Assembly (NCBI RefSeq): GCF_016863435.1
Contig: NZ_BOOW01000017.1
Span: forward strand, 1 to 33,509
Length of the DNA stretch: 33,509 bases
Direction of reading: 5' to 3'
Source: Sinosporangium siamense
GTDB lineage: Bacteria; Actinomycetota; Actinomycetes; Streptosporangiales; Streptosporangiaceae
Part shown: positions 17,260 through 24,769 of the stretch, piece after piece
How the letters are laid out: every line of letters begins with the position of its first letter
How positions within the stretch are numbered: position 1 is the stretch's first letter
Translations under genes and position numbers: made by a program
Notes under the pieces: generated by a model
Told to the model about the DNA's origin: nothing
Database searches by the model: none
Seen by the model: the letters and a program-made list of their open reading frames with translations, nothing else

Positions 17260-17865
17260 GTGGGTCCGGTCGCTGCTACAGGCACGGAGACCGTGGAGCA
17301 GCGGAGCGCGCGGTTCGAGCGCGACGTGATGCCGTATCTCGAGCAGCTCTATTCCGCGGCTCTCCGGATGACCAGGAATCCGCCGGACGCGGAGGATCTC
17401 CTGCAGGAGACCTTCGCCAAGGCGTTCGCGTCCTTCCACCAGTTCCAGGAGGGGACGAACCTCAAAGCCTGGCTCTACCGAATCCTTACCAACACTTTTA
17501 TCAACAGCTACCGCAAGAAGCAGCGGGAGCCTAAGCAGGCCGGCACGGAGGAGATCGAGGACTGGCAGCTCGCACGTGCCGAGTCCCACACCTCAACCGG
17601 GCTCAAGTCTGCCGAGATCGAGGCGTTGGAGCACCTTCCCGACAGCGATGTGAAGGACGCGCTGGCCGCGCTGCCCGAGGAGTTCCGCATCGCGGTCTAC
17701 CTCGCCGACGTCGAGGGCTTCCCTTACAAGGAGATCGCCGACATCATGGGCACGCCGATTGGCACCGTGATGTCCAGGCTCCACAGGGGAAGGCGACTGC
17801 TCAGGACGCACCTTTCCGACTACGCGCGTGAGCGTGGCCTGGTCCCGGCGGAGGGATCGAAATGA
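17260..17865 (+). CDS. sigR: ECF sigma factor SigR (SigH/RpoE-type), thiol-oxidative stress
   Basis: About 201 residues from GTG 17260. Region 2 (about 22-90) contains [17 protein letters not shown] and [20 protein letters not shown]. Region 4 (about 132-185) contains [27 protein letters not shown] and [12 protein letters not shown]. These stretches are near-identical to Streptomyces SigR as I remember it. It directs thioredoxin and thiol-homeostasis genes when its anti-sigma factor is oxidised. GTG 17260 ([10 protein letters not shown]) mirrors the Streptomyces start, though its AAGGGG is almost adjacent. The frame stays open upstream through ATG 17143, giving a possible 39-residue extended isoform. 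It overlaps rsrA by ATGA. Confidence 0.95.
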   Translation: MGPVAATGTETVEQRSARFERDVMPYLEQLYSAALRMTRNPPDAEDLLQETFAKAFASFHQFQEGTNLKAWLYRILTNTFINSYRKKQREPKQAGTEEIEDWQLARAESHTSTGLKSAEIEALEHLPDSDVKDALAALPEEFRIAVYLADVEGFPYKEIADIMGTPIGTVMSRLHRGRRLLRTHLSDYARERGLVPAEGSK

Positions 17866-18128
17866 GCTGCGGCGACCCGCACGACACCGACTGTCGTGAT
17901 GTGCTGGACAAGGTCTACACCTACCTCGACGGTGAGCTCGGCGCGGGCGACTGCGCCGACATACGCCAGCACCTGGACGAATGCGGGCCGTGCCTCCAGG
18001 AGTTCGGGCTGGAGAAGGCCGTGAAGCAACTCGTGGCCAAACACTGCGGCTGCGACCCGGTCCCCACGGACCTGCGCGCCAAGGTCCTGGAACGCATAGC
18101 CCAGGTCCGCCAAGACCTCGGCGAGTGA
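17862..18128 (+). CDS. rsrA: Zinc-binding redox anti-sigma factor RsrA
   Basis: 88 residues. It carries the ZAS motif H37-x3-C41-x2-C44 plus Cys3 and Cys11, the same positions as in S. coelicolor RsrA, and further Cys31, Cys62 and Cys64. Reduced RsrA with zinc holds SigR; thiol oxidation forms a Cys11-Cys44-type disulfide, expels zinc and releases SigR. The ATGA overlap with sigR indicates coupled translation and balanced stoichiometry. Confidence 0.96.
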   Translation: MSCGDPHDTDCRDVLDKVYTYLDGELGAGDCADIRQHLDECGPCLQEFGLEKAVKQLVAKHCGCDPVPTDLRAKVLERIAQVRQDLGE

Positions 18129-18206
18129 CGAGCCGGGCGGCAAGCCCGGTGACAAGCCGAGTGGCGAGCCGGGCGGCAAGCCGGTCGGCGACGGCAAGCC
18201 GGGTGA
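18127..18206. repeat. Degenerate 18-bp repeat after rsrA
   Basis: A 17-nt block gagccgggcggcaagcc at 18130-18146 recurs at 18166-18182, 36 nt on. Weaker 18-nt units (agcccggtgacaagccga and relatives) fill the rest. The array begins at the rsrA stop codon. Confidence 0.6.
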
Positions 18207-18298
18207 CGAGAGGTGCGGGCGTGGCGGGCCGCCCGGCGGGCTAGGATCGCACCGGCGCCCACCGGGGGAGCCGCTCACGACTTCCAGGAGGGCCTCAT

Positions 18299-19240
18299 AT
18301 GCGCGTGCTCGTCACCGGCGGAGCGGGCTTCATCGGGTCCAACCTGGTCGACCGGCTGCTTGCCGACGGCCACGAGGTCCGGGTGGTGGACGACTTCTCC
18401 TCGGGTGACCGCGTCAACCTGACCGCCGCGGCCGAGGCCGGTGACCGGTTCGCCGTGCACGAGCTCGACATCCGCGACCCCGCGGTCGGCGAACTGGCGG
18501 CGGAGTTCCGGCCCGAGGTGATCTGCCACCTGGCGGCGCAGATCAGTGTGCGCAAGAGCGTGGCCGACCCGCTGCACGACGCGCGGCTCAACGTGGAGGG
18601 CACGGTCTCGGTGCTGACCGCCGCGCAGCGGGTGGGCACTCGCAAGGTCGTCTTCGCCTCCTCGGTGGCGGTTTACGGCAGGCCCGCGGTCATCCCGGTG
18701 CCCGGTGACGCGGCGACCGACCCTCGTTCGCCCTATGCGGCGTCCAAGTTGTCGGGGGAGGTCTACCTCGCGACGTTCAAGGCGCTTCACGGCATCGACT
18801 ACACGACGCTGGTGCTCTCCAACGTCTACGGCCCCCGCCAGTCGCCGGAGGGCGAGGCGGGCGTGGTGGCGATCTTCACCGACGCCCTGCTCGACGGCGC
18901 GCCCACGGTGGTCTACGGCGACGGCGGCCAGACCCGCGACTACATCTACGTCGAGGACGTCGTCGACGGTTTCGCCCGGGCCTGCGGTGAGGCGGGCGGC
19001 GGCGGAAGGTTCAACCTCGGCACCGGCCTGCAGACCACCGACCGTGATCTGCACACGCTGGTGGCGCAGGCGGCGGGTGCGTCGGACGAGCCCGGCTTCG
19101 CCCCGCCCCGGCTCGGCGATCTCCCCGCGATGGCCGTGGACCCCGCGCCCGCGCTGGCCGGGCTGGGCTGGCGGCCCCGCACCGACCTCGCCACCGGGTT
19201 GAAGCACACCGTGGAGTGGGCACGACAGCGCAGGTCGTAG
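18299..19240 (+). CDS. NAD-dependent epimerase/dehydratase (GalE-like extended SDR)
   Basis: 313 residues. The Rossmann NAD site TGGAGFIGS is at 6-14; FASSVAVYG precedes the catalytic pair Tyr146-x3-Lys150 (SPYAASKLSGE). Later motifs SNVYGPRQ and YGDGGQTRDYIYVEDVVDG are typical of UDP-glucose 4-epimerase and related sugar-nucleotide epimerases. The exact substrate is open; it may serve cell-wall sugar supply. GGAGGG lies 7 nt before ATG 18299. Confidence 0.9.
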   Translation: MRVLVTGGAGFIGSNLVDRLLADGHEVRVVDDFSSGDRVNLTAAAEAGDRFAVHELDIRDPAVGELAAEFRPEVICHLAAQISVRKSVADPLHDARLNVEGTVSVLTAAQRVGTRKVVFASSVAVYGRPAVIPVPGDAATDPRSPYAASKLSGEVYLATFKALHGIDYTTLVLSNVYGPRQSPEGEAGVVAIFTDALLDGAPTVVYGDGGQTRDYIYVEDVVDGFARACGEAGGGGRFNLGTGLQTTDRDLHTLVAQAAGASDEPGFAPPRLGDLPAMAVDPAPALAGLGWRPRTDLATGLKHTVEWARQRRS

Positions 19241-19360
19241 CACTGTTCGTCTCTCGCTGTGCTCGCTTGGTTACGCTTTGCTTGCGATTTCTTGCTTGGC
19301 CTGCCGGGGAAGCCGGGCTTCTGTAGCCTTATGTCTCGCGAATCTTCGTGGAGGCGTCTC

Positions 19361-19468
19361 ATGGTGAAGGCAACGGTCATCCGGGTGGCGGTGAGGTTGC
19401 TGCTCCTGATTCCCGCGGCTGTCTTGACGGGGGCAAGCGTTCTCCCGCCGGGCATTTCCTGGGCCTGA
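19361..19468 (+). CDS. Possible 35-residue hydrophobic peptide
   Basis: An open frame starts at ATG 19361 with GGAGG (19350-19354) 6 nt upstream. The product begins MVKATVIRVAVRLLLLIP and contains one hydrophobic segment after Lys/Arg residues, like a small membrane peptide or signal sequence. It ends 33 bp before the HD-GYP gene. No family is recognised. It could instead be a leader peptide or chance. An in-frame ATG at 19331 would add 10 residues. The flanking parts of the 260-bp gap (19241-19500) show nothing else. Confidence 0.35.
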   Translation: MVKATVIRVAVRLLLLIPAAVLTGASVLPPGISWA

Positions 19469-19500
19469 GCGCGTTCTCCACGCCGACTGCTTCTCCCTAG

Positions 19501-20871
19501 GTGGCGGCATTGCGTGGACTGCCCTGGCCTGCAAAGGCCTATTTGATAGTTGTGATCGGCGCCGCGTTCGCCCTGATCTGGTATGCCCTGGATGTGTCCC
19601 GCCGGCCGGACCTGTTCGGCGAGATGGACATTTTGGTGGTCATGGTCCTCGCGATGCTGTTCGTGCTCTGCGAGTCGATGCCTACCCTCCTCAACATCAA
19701 TCAGGCCGCCGTCTCGGTCAGTTTCTCCGCCGCTCTGGCAGCCGTCGTGCTCGTGGGGCCCGAAGGGGCGGCGCTGGTCGGCCTGACCGCCGTGCTCAGC
19801 GTGCGTCCCAATCTCGCTCTGGTCAAGCGGCTGTTCAACGGCGCGCAGTTCGCGATCTGCGCGCTCATCGCCGGCTGGGCCTTCGTGTGGCTCGGCGGCA
19901 AACCGGGAGTGCCGAAGGTCGACCAGTTCGACGACCTCATCCTGCCCTTCGCAGGGGCCGCCGCGGTGTTCGTGCCGCTCAACTTCGTGCTCACGGGGCT
20001 GATGCTGTGGCTGGCCGCCGGGATCAAGGCCGAGCAGGTGCCGATCGTCGGCACCGCCCAGTTCCTCGTCTCCTATCTCGGATACGCGACGTTCGGCCTG
20101 CTGATCGCGGGCTTGTGGGCCACCGTTCAGACCATCTCGGTGGTGCTCGTGCTGCTGCCGCTCTTTGTGGCGCGCTGGGGCTTCGGGCAATATCGCGCCC
20201 AGCAGCACTCCTACGACGCGACCATCGCGGCCCTCTGCCAGGCGGTTGAGACCAAGGACTACTACACCCGCGGCCACTGCACGCGCGTCTCCCTGGCCTC
20301 CACCATGATCGCTCAGGAGATCGGGATGAAGTCGGAGCGCCTGCGCGCCATCCGCTACGCCGGCATGCTTCACGACGTCGGCAAGCTCGGCGTGCCCACG
20401 AAGGTGCTGCAGAAGGAGGGCAAACTCACCGAGGAGGAGTTCGCCGCCATCCAGCTGCACCCGATGCGCGGCCTGGAGATCGTGCGCGGCATCGGCTTCC
20501 TCGACGAGGCGTTCGCCGGGATCATGCATCATCATGAACGCCACGACGGCAAGGGCTATCCCAGGGGGCTGGCCGCCGACGAGATTCCCGAGTTCGCCAG
20601 GGTTATCGCGGTGGCCGACGCCTTCGACTCGATGACCTCCGACCGTTCCTACCGCAAGGCCAAGCCCATCGAGGCCGCTATGGCCGAGTTGCGCAAAGGC
20701 GCCGGCACCCAGTTCGACCCGCTGATGGTCAGCGCCTTCATCAAGGTGATCGACCGCGACGGGTGGAGCCCGCCACGCATGGCTCCCGCCGTACCCGACG
20801 GCGGCGCCGAGACCGTCAGCAAGGACCACGACGATCCGACGACGCCGATCCAAGTGGCGTCCGAGCGATGA
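19501..20871 (+). CDS. Membrane-bound HD-GYP domain protein (putative c-di-GMP phosphodiesterase)
   Basis: 456 residues. About seven hydrophobic segments (about 12-235) form an N-terminal membrane sensor. A complete HD-GYP domain follows: H291-D292-VGK and H343-H344-H345-E-R-H-D-G-K-G-Y-P354, then VIAVADAFDSMTSDRSYRKA. HD-GYP enzymes hydrolyse cyclic di-GMP; some actinobacterial members have other substrates. A stop codon at 19498-19500 fixes GTG 19501 as the earliest start; no Shine-Dalgarno is visible, so the message could be leaderless or coupled to the preceding peptide. It overlaps the next gene by ATGA. Confidence 0.88.
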   Translation: MAALRGLPWPAKAYLIVVIGAAFALIWYALDVSRRPDLFGEMDILVVMVLAMLFVLCESMPTLLNINQAAVSVSFSAALAAVVLVGPEGAALVGLTAVLSVRPNLALVKRLFNGAQFAICALIAGWAFVWLGGKPGVPKVDQFDDLILPFAGAAAVFVPLNFVLTGLMLWLAAGIKAEQVPIVGTAQFLVSYLGYATFGLLIAGLWATVQTISVVLVLLPLFVARWGFGQYRAQQHSYDATIAALCQAVETKDYYTRGHCTRVSLASTMIAQEIGMKSERLRAIRYAGMLHDVGKLGVPTKVLQKEGKLTEEEFAAIQLHPMRGLEIVRGIGFLDEAFAGIMHHHERHDGKGYPRGLAADEIPEFARVIAVADAFDSMTSDRSYRKAKPIEAAMAELRKGAGTQFDPLMVSAFIKVIDRDGWSPPRMAPAVPDGGAETVSKDHDDPTTPIQVASER

Positions 20872-22238
20872 CGCCCGAGGTGGAGAGGCCGCGCGCGACC
20901 ATCGGCCCCGCCGGGCGACAGGGACACGCAGGAGCCCAGATGACCGTGGTGGGAAGGCGACCCGCGACGCACAAGGTCAAAGCCCTGTCGAGGCTGGATT
21001 CGGGGCAGTTGCTGCTGATCTGCACCGCGGGGCTCGTCTCGCTCGCGGGCATCGCCTACACCGCCGCCTCCGGCCTGCTTGAGCCGAAGGTCGCGGTCGG
21101 CTTCGGCGTGCTGATCGCCGCGGGTGAGCTGGCCAGGCTCACGATGCCGGGCAACCGCGAGGTGGCGCCGATCGGGGCCGCGGCGGCGCTCGGCTACACG
21201 CTGCTGATCGACGTCGGCGGGCAGGCCATCAAGCATCCCGCTCTGCAGGTCGTGGCCGTGCTGGCGGTCGGCATGATCGCGGGCGCACTGCCCCACCTGG
21301 CGGTGGGCACCCCGCCGCGCCTCGACGCGATGGCCCGGCGCCTGCTCACCGGCGCCCTGCTGGCCTTCGTGTTCCGGCCCATCGCCGGGCCGCTGCGCGA
21401 CATGGCCACCTCCGAGGGCGGCACGTGGCTGCCCGCGCTCGGTGTGATGTCCGTGCTCATCTGCGCCGCGCTGTTCGTCGAGGTGGTGATAGCGGCGATG
21501 TTGCGTGCCGAGCAGGTGCGCACGGCCTTCCGGGTCGCGATCCGCGACGAGCTGCGCATGGCCGCGCCGCTGGGCGCCGCCGTGGCCGCCTCCGGCATGC
21601 TGCTCGCGCTCGCCTCCCACAGCATGGGGCTCGTGGCGCTGCTGGTGTTCGCCGCCCCGCTGCTGGTGACGCAGGTGGCCTTCCGGAAATACGCCGGGAT
21701 ACGGGCGACCTATCTCCAGACCGTGCGCGCCCTGTCGCGGGTCACCGAGGTCGGCGGATATGTCGAGCCCGGCCACTCGCGCCGGGTCAGCCGCCTGTCG
21801 CTCGCGGTGGGCCGCGAGCTCGGCATGGCCGAGCCCGAGCTGCTTGAGCTCGAATACGCGGCGCTGATGCACGACATCGGCCAGCTCTCGCTGCGCGACC
21901 CGATCCCGGGCGGCGCGACCGTGCTGACCGACCCGGGGCAGGCGAGGCGCATCGCGGAGCTGGGCGCGGAGGTGATCAGGCAGACCGGGGTGCTCGACCG
22001 CGTCGCCGAGATCGTGCGCCGCCAGTGCGACCCGGTGACCGAGGAGCCGCCGCTGGCGAGCCGCATCATCCGCACGGCCAACGCCTACGACGACCTCGTC
22101 GGCGGCTCCACCGACCGCGACCGCGCGGCGGCCGCCCTTGAGCGGCTGCGGCTGGCAGCGGGCACCGAATACGACGCGGCGATCGTCGAGGCGATGTCCC
22201 GCGTGGTCGACCGCCTGCCCCCCGGGCAGCACTTTTAG
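20868..22238 (+). CDS. Membrane protein with degenerate HD-GYP domain, paralogue of the preceding gene
   Basis: 456 residues from ATG 20868, which overlaps the previous stop by 4 nt. The layout copies the upstream gene: a multi-pass N-terminal half (about 45-285), then an HD domain. The early His (EPGHSRRVSRLS) and the HD pair (H335-D336-IGQLSLRD) are kept. The second half is lost: where the partner has HHHERHDGKGYP there is only REIVRRQCDPVTEEPP-like sequence. It may be catalytically dead or have changed activity, perhaps acting as a partner subunit. Confidence 0.82.
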   Translation: MTPEVERPRATIGPAGRQGHAGAQMTVVGRRPATHKVKALSRLDSGQLLLICTAGLVSLAGIAYTAASGLLEPKVAVGFGVLIAAGELARLTMPGNREVAPIGAAAALGYTLLIDVGGQAIKHPALQVVAVLAVGMIAGALPHLAVGTPPRLDAMARRLLTGALLAFVFRPIAGPLRDMATSEGGTWLPALGVMSVLICAALFVEVVIAAMLRAEQVRTAFRVAIRDELRMAAPLGAAVAASGMLLALASHSMGLVALLVFAAPLLVTQVAFRKYAGIRATYLQTVRALSRVTEVGGYVEPGHSRRVSRLSLAVGRELGMAEPELLELEYAALMHDIGQLSLRDPIPGGATVLTDPGQARRIAELGAEVIRQTGVLDRVAEIVRRQCDPVTEEPPLASRIIRTANAYDDLVGGSTDRDRAAAALERLRLAAGTEYDAAIVEAMSRVVDRLPPGQHF

Positions 22239-22351
22239 CGCGAGTACGGCGAAGCCATCCCTTAAGCATCGCCGGCATGGTGGGAGCGGGGGGCATTTCA
22301 GTGGTTTTGTGTGGGTATCTCGGCGGCCATTTGTAGCTCACCTACAGTTTC

Positions 22352-22379
22352 TTGTTCTCAGATCAGTGAGAATTAATAT
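22352..22379 (+). promoter_or_regulatory. Promoter with embedded operator-like palindrome before accC
   Basis: TTGTTC (22352-22357), a 16-nt spacer and TAATAT (22374-22379) form a good housekeeping-type promoter, unusually AT-rich here, about 37 bp before accC. TTCTCA-gatcag-TGAGAA (22355-22372) is a perfect inverted repeat lying between the two hexamers, the usual place for a repressor. A second short inverted repeat TGTAG-ctcac-CTACA lies at 22332-22346. Confidence 0.6.
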
Positions 22380-22416
22380 CGGGTCAACGGACAGGCTCCG
22401 GCAATAAAGTGGGCGC

Positions 22417-23754
22417 GTGCTGAGCGAATCCGTTCTTGTGGCCAATAGAGGAGAGATCGCGCGGAGGATTCTCCGTACGGTCCGCCGCCTCGGGCTTCGC
22501 GCCGTCGCCGTTCATTCCGAGGCCGACGCGGACCTTCCTTTTGTACGGGAGGCCGACGAGGCGGTGCTGCTCGGGCCCGCCGAGCCCGCCAAGAGCTACC
22601 TCGACGTCGAGCGGGTGCTGGCCGCGGCACGGTCGACCGGCGCGGAGGCCGTCCACCCCGGATACGGGTTCCTCGCGGAGAATGCCGCGTTCGCCAGGGC
22701 GGTCACCGCGACGGGCCTGACGTGGATCGGCCCGTCGCCCGAGGCCGTGGAGGCGATGGGCGACAAAATCAACGCCCGCAACCTCATGGAGGCCGCCGGC
22801 GTGCCCGTCGCGGACGGCACGCGTCAGCCCGTCACCGGGCTGCTCGACGCAGTCGCCGAGGCCGCCCGCATCGGCTATCCCGTCATGGTCAAGACGGCGA
22901 GCGGAGGTGGCGGCATCGGCATGGGCGTCGCCCGCGACGAGGCGGCGCTGACCAAGGCGTTCGACACCGCCTCCCGCGCGGCGGCGAGATTCGGTGAGGG
23001 CGTGCCCGCGATCCTGATCGAGCGCTACATCGAGCGGGCCCGCCACGTGGAGGTGCAAATCCTCGGCCTGGTCAACGGCACCGTCGTCGCCTTGGGGGAG
23101 CGCGACTGCTCGGTGCAGCGGCGCCACCAGAAGGTCGTCGAGGAGACCCCGTCGCCGGGCCTCACCCCCGAACTCCGCGAGCACATGCTGAAGGCCGCGG
23201 TGCGAGCCGGCGAGGTCGTCGCCTATCGCGGCGCCGGCACCGTGGAGTTCCTGGTCGACACCGTTCGCCGGGACTTCGTGTTCCTGGAGATGAACACCCG
23301 GCTCCAGGTCGAACACCCCGTCACCGAGCTCGTGACCGGCGTCGACCTGGTCGAGCAGCAGCTCAGGATCGCCTCGGGCGAGTCATATCCGATGGGGGTC
23401 GAGTCGGCCGGTCACGCCGTCGAGTTCCGCGTCTACGCTGAGGACCCGAAGAGGTTCTTCCCCGGCCCCGGCCTCATCACGGTCTGGGAGGAGCCGGAGG
23501 GCGACGGCGTGCGGGTCGACTCCGGCTACACGGCGGGCAACACCGTCACCCCCTACTACGACCCGCTCATGGCCAAACTGTGTGTTTACGGCGAGAGCCG
23601 CGCGCAGGCGCTGGAGCGCGCACGTAAGGCGGCCGAGGCATTCCGCATCGAGGGCCCGAAGCATAATCTGCCGCTTTTCACGGAGCTGCTCTCGCGAGAC
23701 GAGTTCGTGTCGGGCGACTATGACACCGGTCTGGTTTCCCGCATGCGTTCCTGA
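22417..23754 (+). CDS. accC: Biotin carboxylase subunit (AccC-type)
   Basis: 445 residues, a stand-alone biotin carboxylase without a fused carrier domain. It carboxylates biotin on a carrier protein using ATP and bicarbonate, the first half of acyl-CoA carboxylation. VLVANRGEIARRILRT opens it; HPGYGFLAEN, the ATP-grasp glycine loop GGGGIGMG (163-170), ERDCSVQRRHQKVVEE and active-site EMNTRLQVEHPVTE (from 291) are all present. Start GTG 22417 has only a weak ribosome site. No carboxyltransferase gene is in the window; the small biotinyl protein lies 201 bp downstream. Confidence 0.95.
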   Translation: MLSESVLVANRGEIARRILRTVRRLGLRAVAVHSEADADLPFVREADEAVLLGPAEPAKSYLDVERVLAAARSTGAEAVHPGYGFLAENAAFARAVTATGLTWIGPSPEAVEAMGDKINARNLMEAAGVPVADGTRQPVTGLLDAVAEAARIGYPVMVKTASGGGGIGMGVARDEAALTKAFDTASRAAARFGEGVPAILIERYIERARHVEVQILGLVNGTVVALGERDCSVQRRHQKVVEETPSPGLTPELREHMLKAAVRAGEVVAYRGAGTVEFLVDTVRRDFVFLEMNTRLQVEHPVTELVTGVDLVEQQLRIASGESYPMGVESAGHAVEFRVYAEDPKRFFPGPGLITVWEEPEGDGVRVDSGYTAGNTVTPYYDPLMAKLCVYGESRAQALERARKAAEAFRIEGPKHNLPLFTELLSRDEFVSGDYDTGLVSRMRS

Positions 23755-23771
23755 ATCCATCGTTCCTTGCT

Positions 23772-23843
23772 CTGTCCCGCGCCCGCGTCCGGACCGCGGA
23801 CCTGGTCCGCGGGCGGCCTCTCCCAGGTCAGACGGCGGGACAG
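23772..23843 (+). other. Stable nested hairpin between accC and the biotinyl-protein gene
   Basis: An outer stem CTGTCCCGC/GCGGGACAG (23772-23780 with 23835-23843) encloses an inner hairpin CCGCGGAC/GTCCGCGG (23794-23801 with 23805-23812, loop CTG). It lies just after accC, so it could terminate or attenuate transcription between the two genes, or protect the accC mRNA 3' end. A weak promoter candidate (TTGAAA 23882, CATAAT 23903) follows. Confidence 0.5.
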
Positions 23844-23955
23844 GAGAAAACACACGGCGTGCCGCACACGCTTTTACCGAGTTGAAACGACACCCGGCTG
23901 GTCATAATGGATCGGCCGGGCAGCCGGCGACATTGAACGAGAGGAAGTTGTTCCG

Positions 23956-24168
23956 GTGGCCGAAGTGTGCGCTGAGATGGTGGCGAACGTGTGGAAGGTC
24001 GTCGTCTCGGAGGGTGACACCGTCGAGGAGGGCGACACCTTGGTCATCCTTGAGTCCATGAAGATGGAGATCCCCGTGCTGGCCGAGGACGGCGGTGTGG
24101 TCGCCCAGCTCAAGGTGGCCGAGGGCGACGTGGTGCAGGAGGGCGACGTCATCGCCGTGATCGGCTGA
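23956..24168 (+). CDS. Small biotinyl-carrier protein (TB7.3-like, biotin/lipoyl attachment)
   Basis: 70 residues, essentially just the biotinyl domain. The biotinylation motif is ESMKMEIPV with acceptor Lys36; the flanking repeats VSEGDTVEEGD and VAEGDVVQEGD form the two-fold barrel. It resembles M. tuberculosis TB7.3 (Rv3221c), including its place beside sigH and pdtaS genes. It probably accepts CO2 from a biotin carboxylase such as the upstream AccC, though its carboxylase complex is not established. GTG 23956 follows GAGAGGAAG by 8 nt. Confidence 0.93.
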   Translation: MAEVCAEMVANVWKVVVSEGDTVEEGDTLVILESMKMEIPVLAEDGGVVAQLKVAEGDVVQEGDVIAVIG

Positions 24169-24181
24169 GCACGCCGTGCGG

Positions 24182-24316
24182 CGCCTTTCCGCAACAGGCC
24201 TTCCTGCAATCGGCCTCTCCGCGCCGAGCCTCTCCGGGCCGGCCCTCTCCTCACCGGGCTTCTCCCCACCGAGCTTCTCCGGGCCGGGCCTCTCCTCACC
24301 GGGCCTCTCCCCGCAC
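24182..24316. repeat. 15-bp tandem repeat after the biotinyl-protein gene
   Basis: About nine units of 15 bp with consensus ggcctctccgggccg. Units start at 24182, 24197, 24212, 24227, 24242, 24257, 24272, 24287 and 24302; the first two are the most diverged. Two units, at 24257 and 24287, share the c-accg ending. It begins 14 nt after the stop codon and fills the gap to the convergent thioesterase. The frames are open only because the period is a multiple of 3; I do not call a gene. Confidence 0.85.
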
Positions 24317-24385
24317 GAGGTGTCTCCGCGCCGGGCGACGATCGGATCACAGGGCAGGCGCTCCGGTGGCGGAACAATCCGGGGT

Positions 24386-24763
24386 TCAGCCCGAGCGTGA
24401 GATGAAACGCTCGCGGTCGACCACCATGCGCTCAATACGTCCTTTACTGATGACCTGCTCGCGGTCGCGCGCGGTGAATTCGAAGACCAGCTTTCGTCCG
24501 TCGACTTCGGTCAACTCGGCGACCACTTCGACGTGTGTGCCCACGGGGCTGGCGGCCAGGTGGTCGAGTTCCACTCTGGTGCCGACAGAGGTGTGTGCGG
24601 GATCAAGATGGCCGACCACCGCCTGCACCGTCACCATTTCCGCAAAGGTCAGCAACCGTGGGGTGGCCAGCACGGGCACGTCCCCACTCCCGATCTTGGA
24701 CGCGGTGTCCTCCCGTTCAACCATGATCAACATCTGGGCTCGCAATCCCGGGACAAGTGTCAT
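24386..24763 (-). CDS. FlK-like hotdog thioesterase
   Basis: 125 residues from ATG 24763 (GTG 24769, two codons earlier, is also possible). It resembles fluoroacetyl-CoA thioesterase FlK in length and in the pattern PRLLTFAEMVT, then VGTRVELDHLAASPVGTHV, then VDGRKLVFEFTARD. The FlK catalytic residues Thr42, Glu50 and His76 have counterparts Thr34, Glu42 and His68 with identical spacing. It probably cleaves a small acyl-CoA; fluoroacetyl-CoA itself is not implied. No clear ribosome site. Confidence 0.78.
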   Translation of the reverse strand: MTLVPGLRAQMLIMVEREDTASKIGSGDVPVLATPRLLTFAEMVTVQAVVGHLDPAHTSVGTRVELDHLAASPVGTHVEVVAELTEVDGRKLVFEFTARDREQVISKGRIERMVVDRERFISRSG

Positions 24764-24769
24764 GGGCAC

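Noticed and set aside
24176-24400. Open frame of Ser/Gly/Pro/Leu repeats in the 15-bp array
   Set aside because: The array period is a multiple of 3, so frames stay open by default; there is no ribosome site, and it lies directly after a stop codon like the other arrays.
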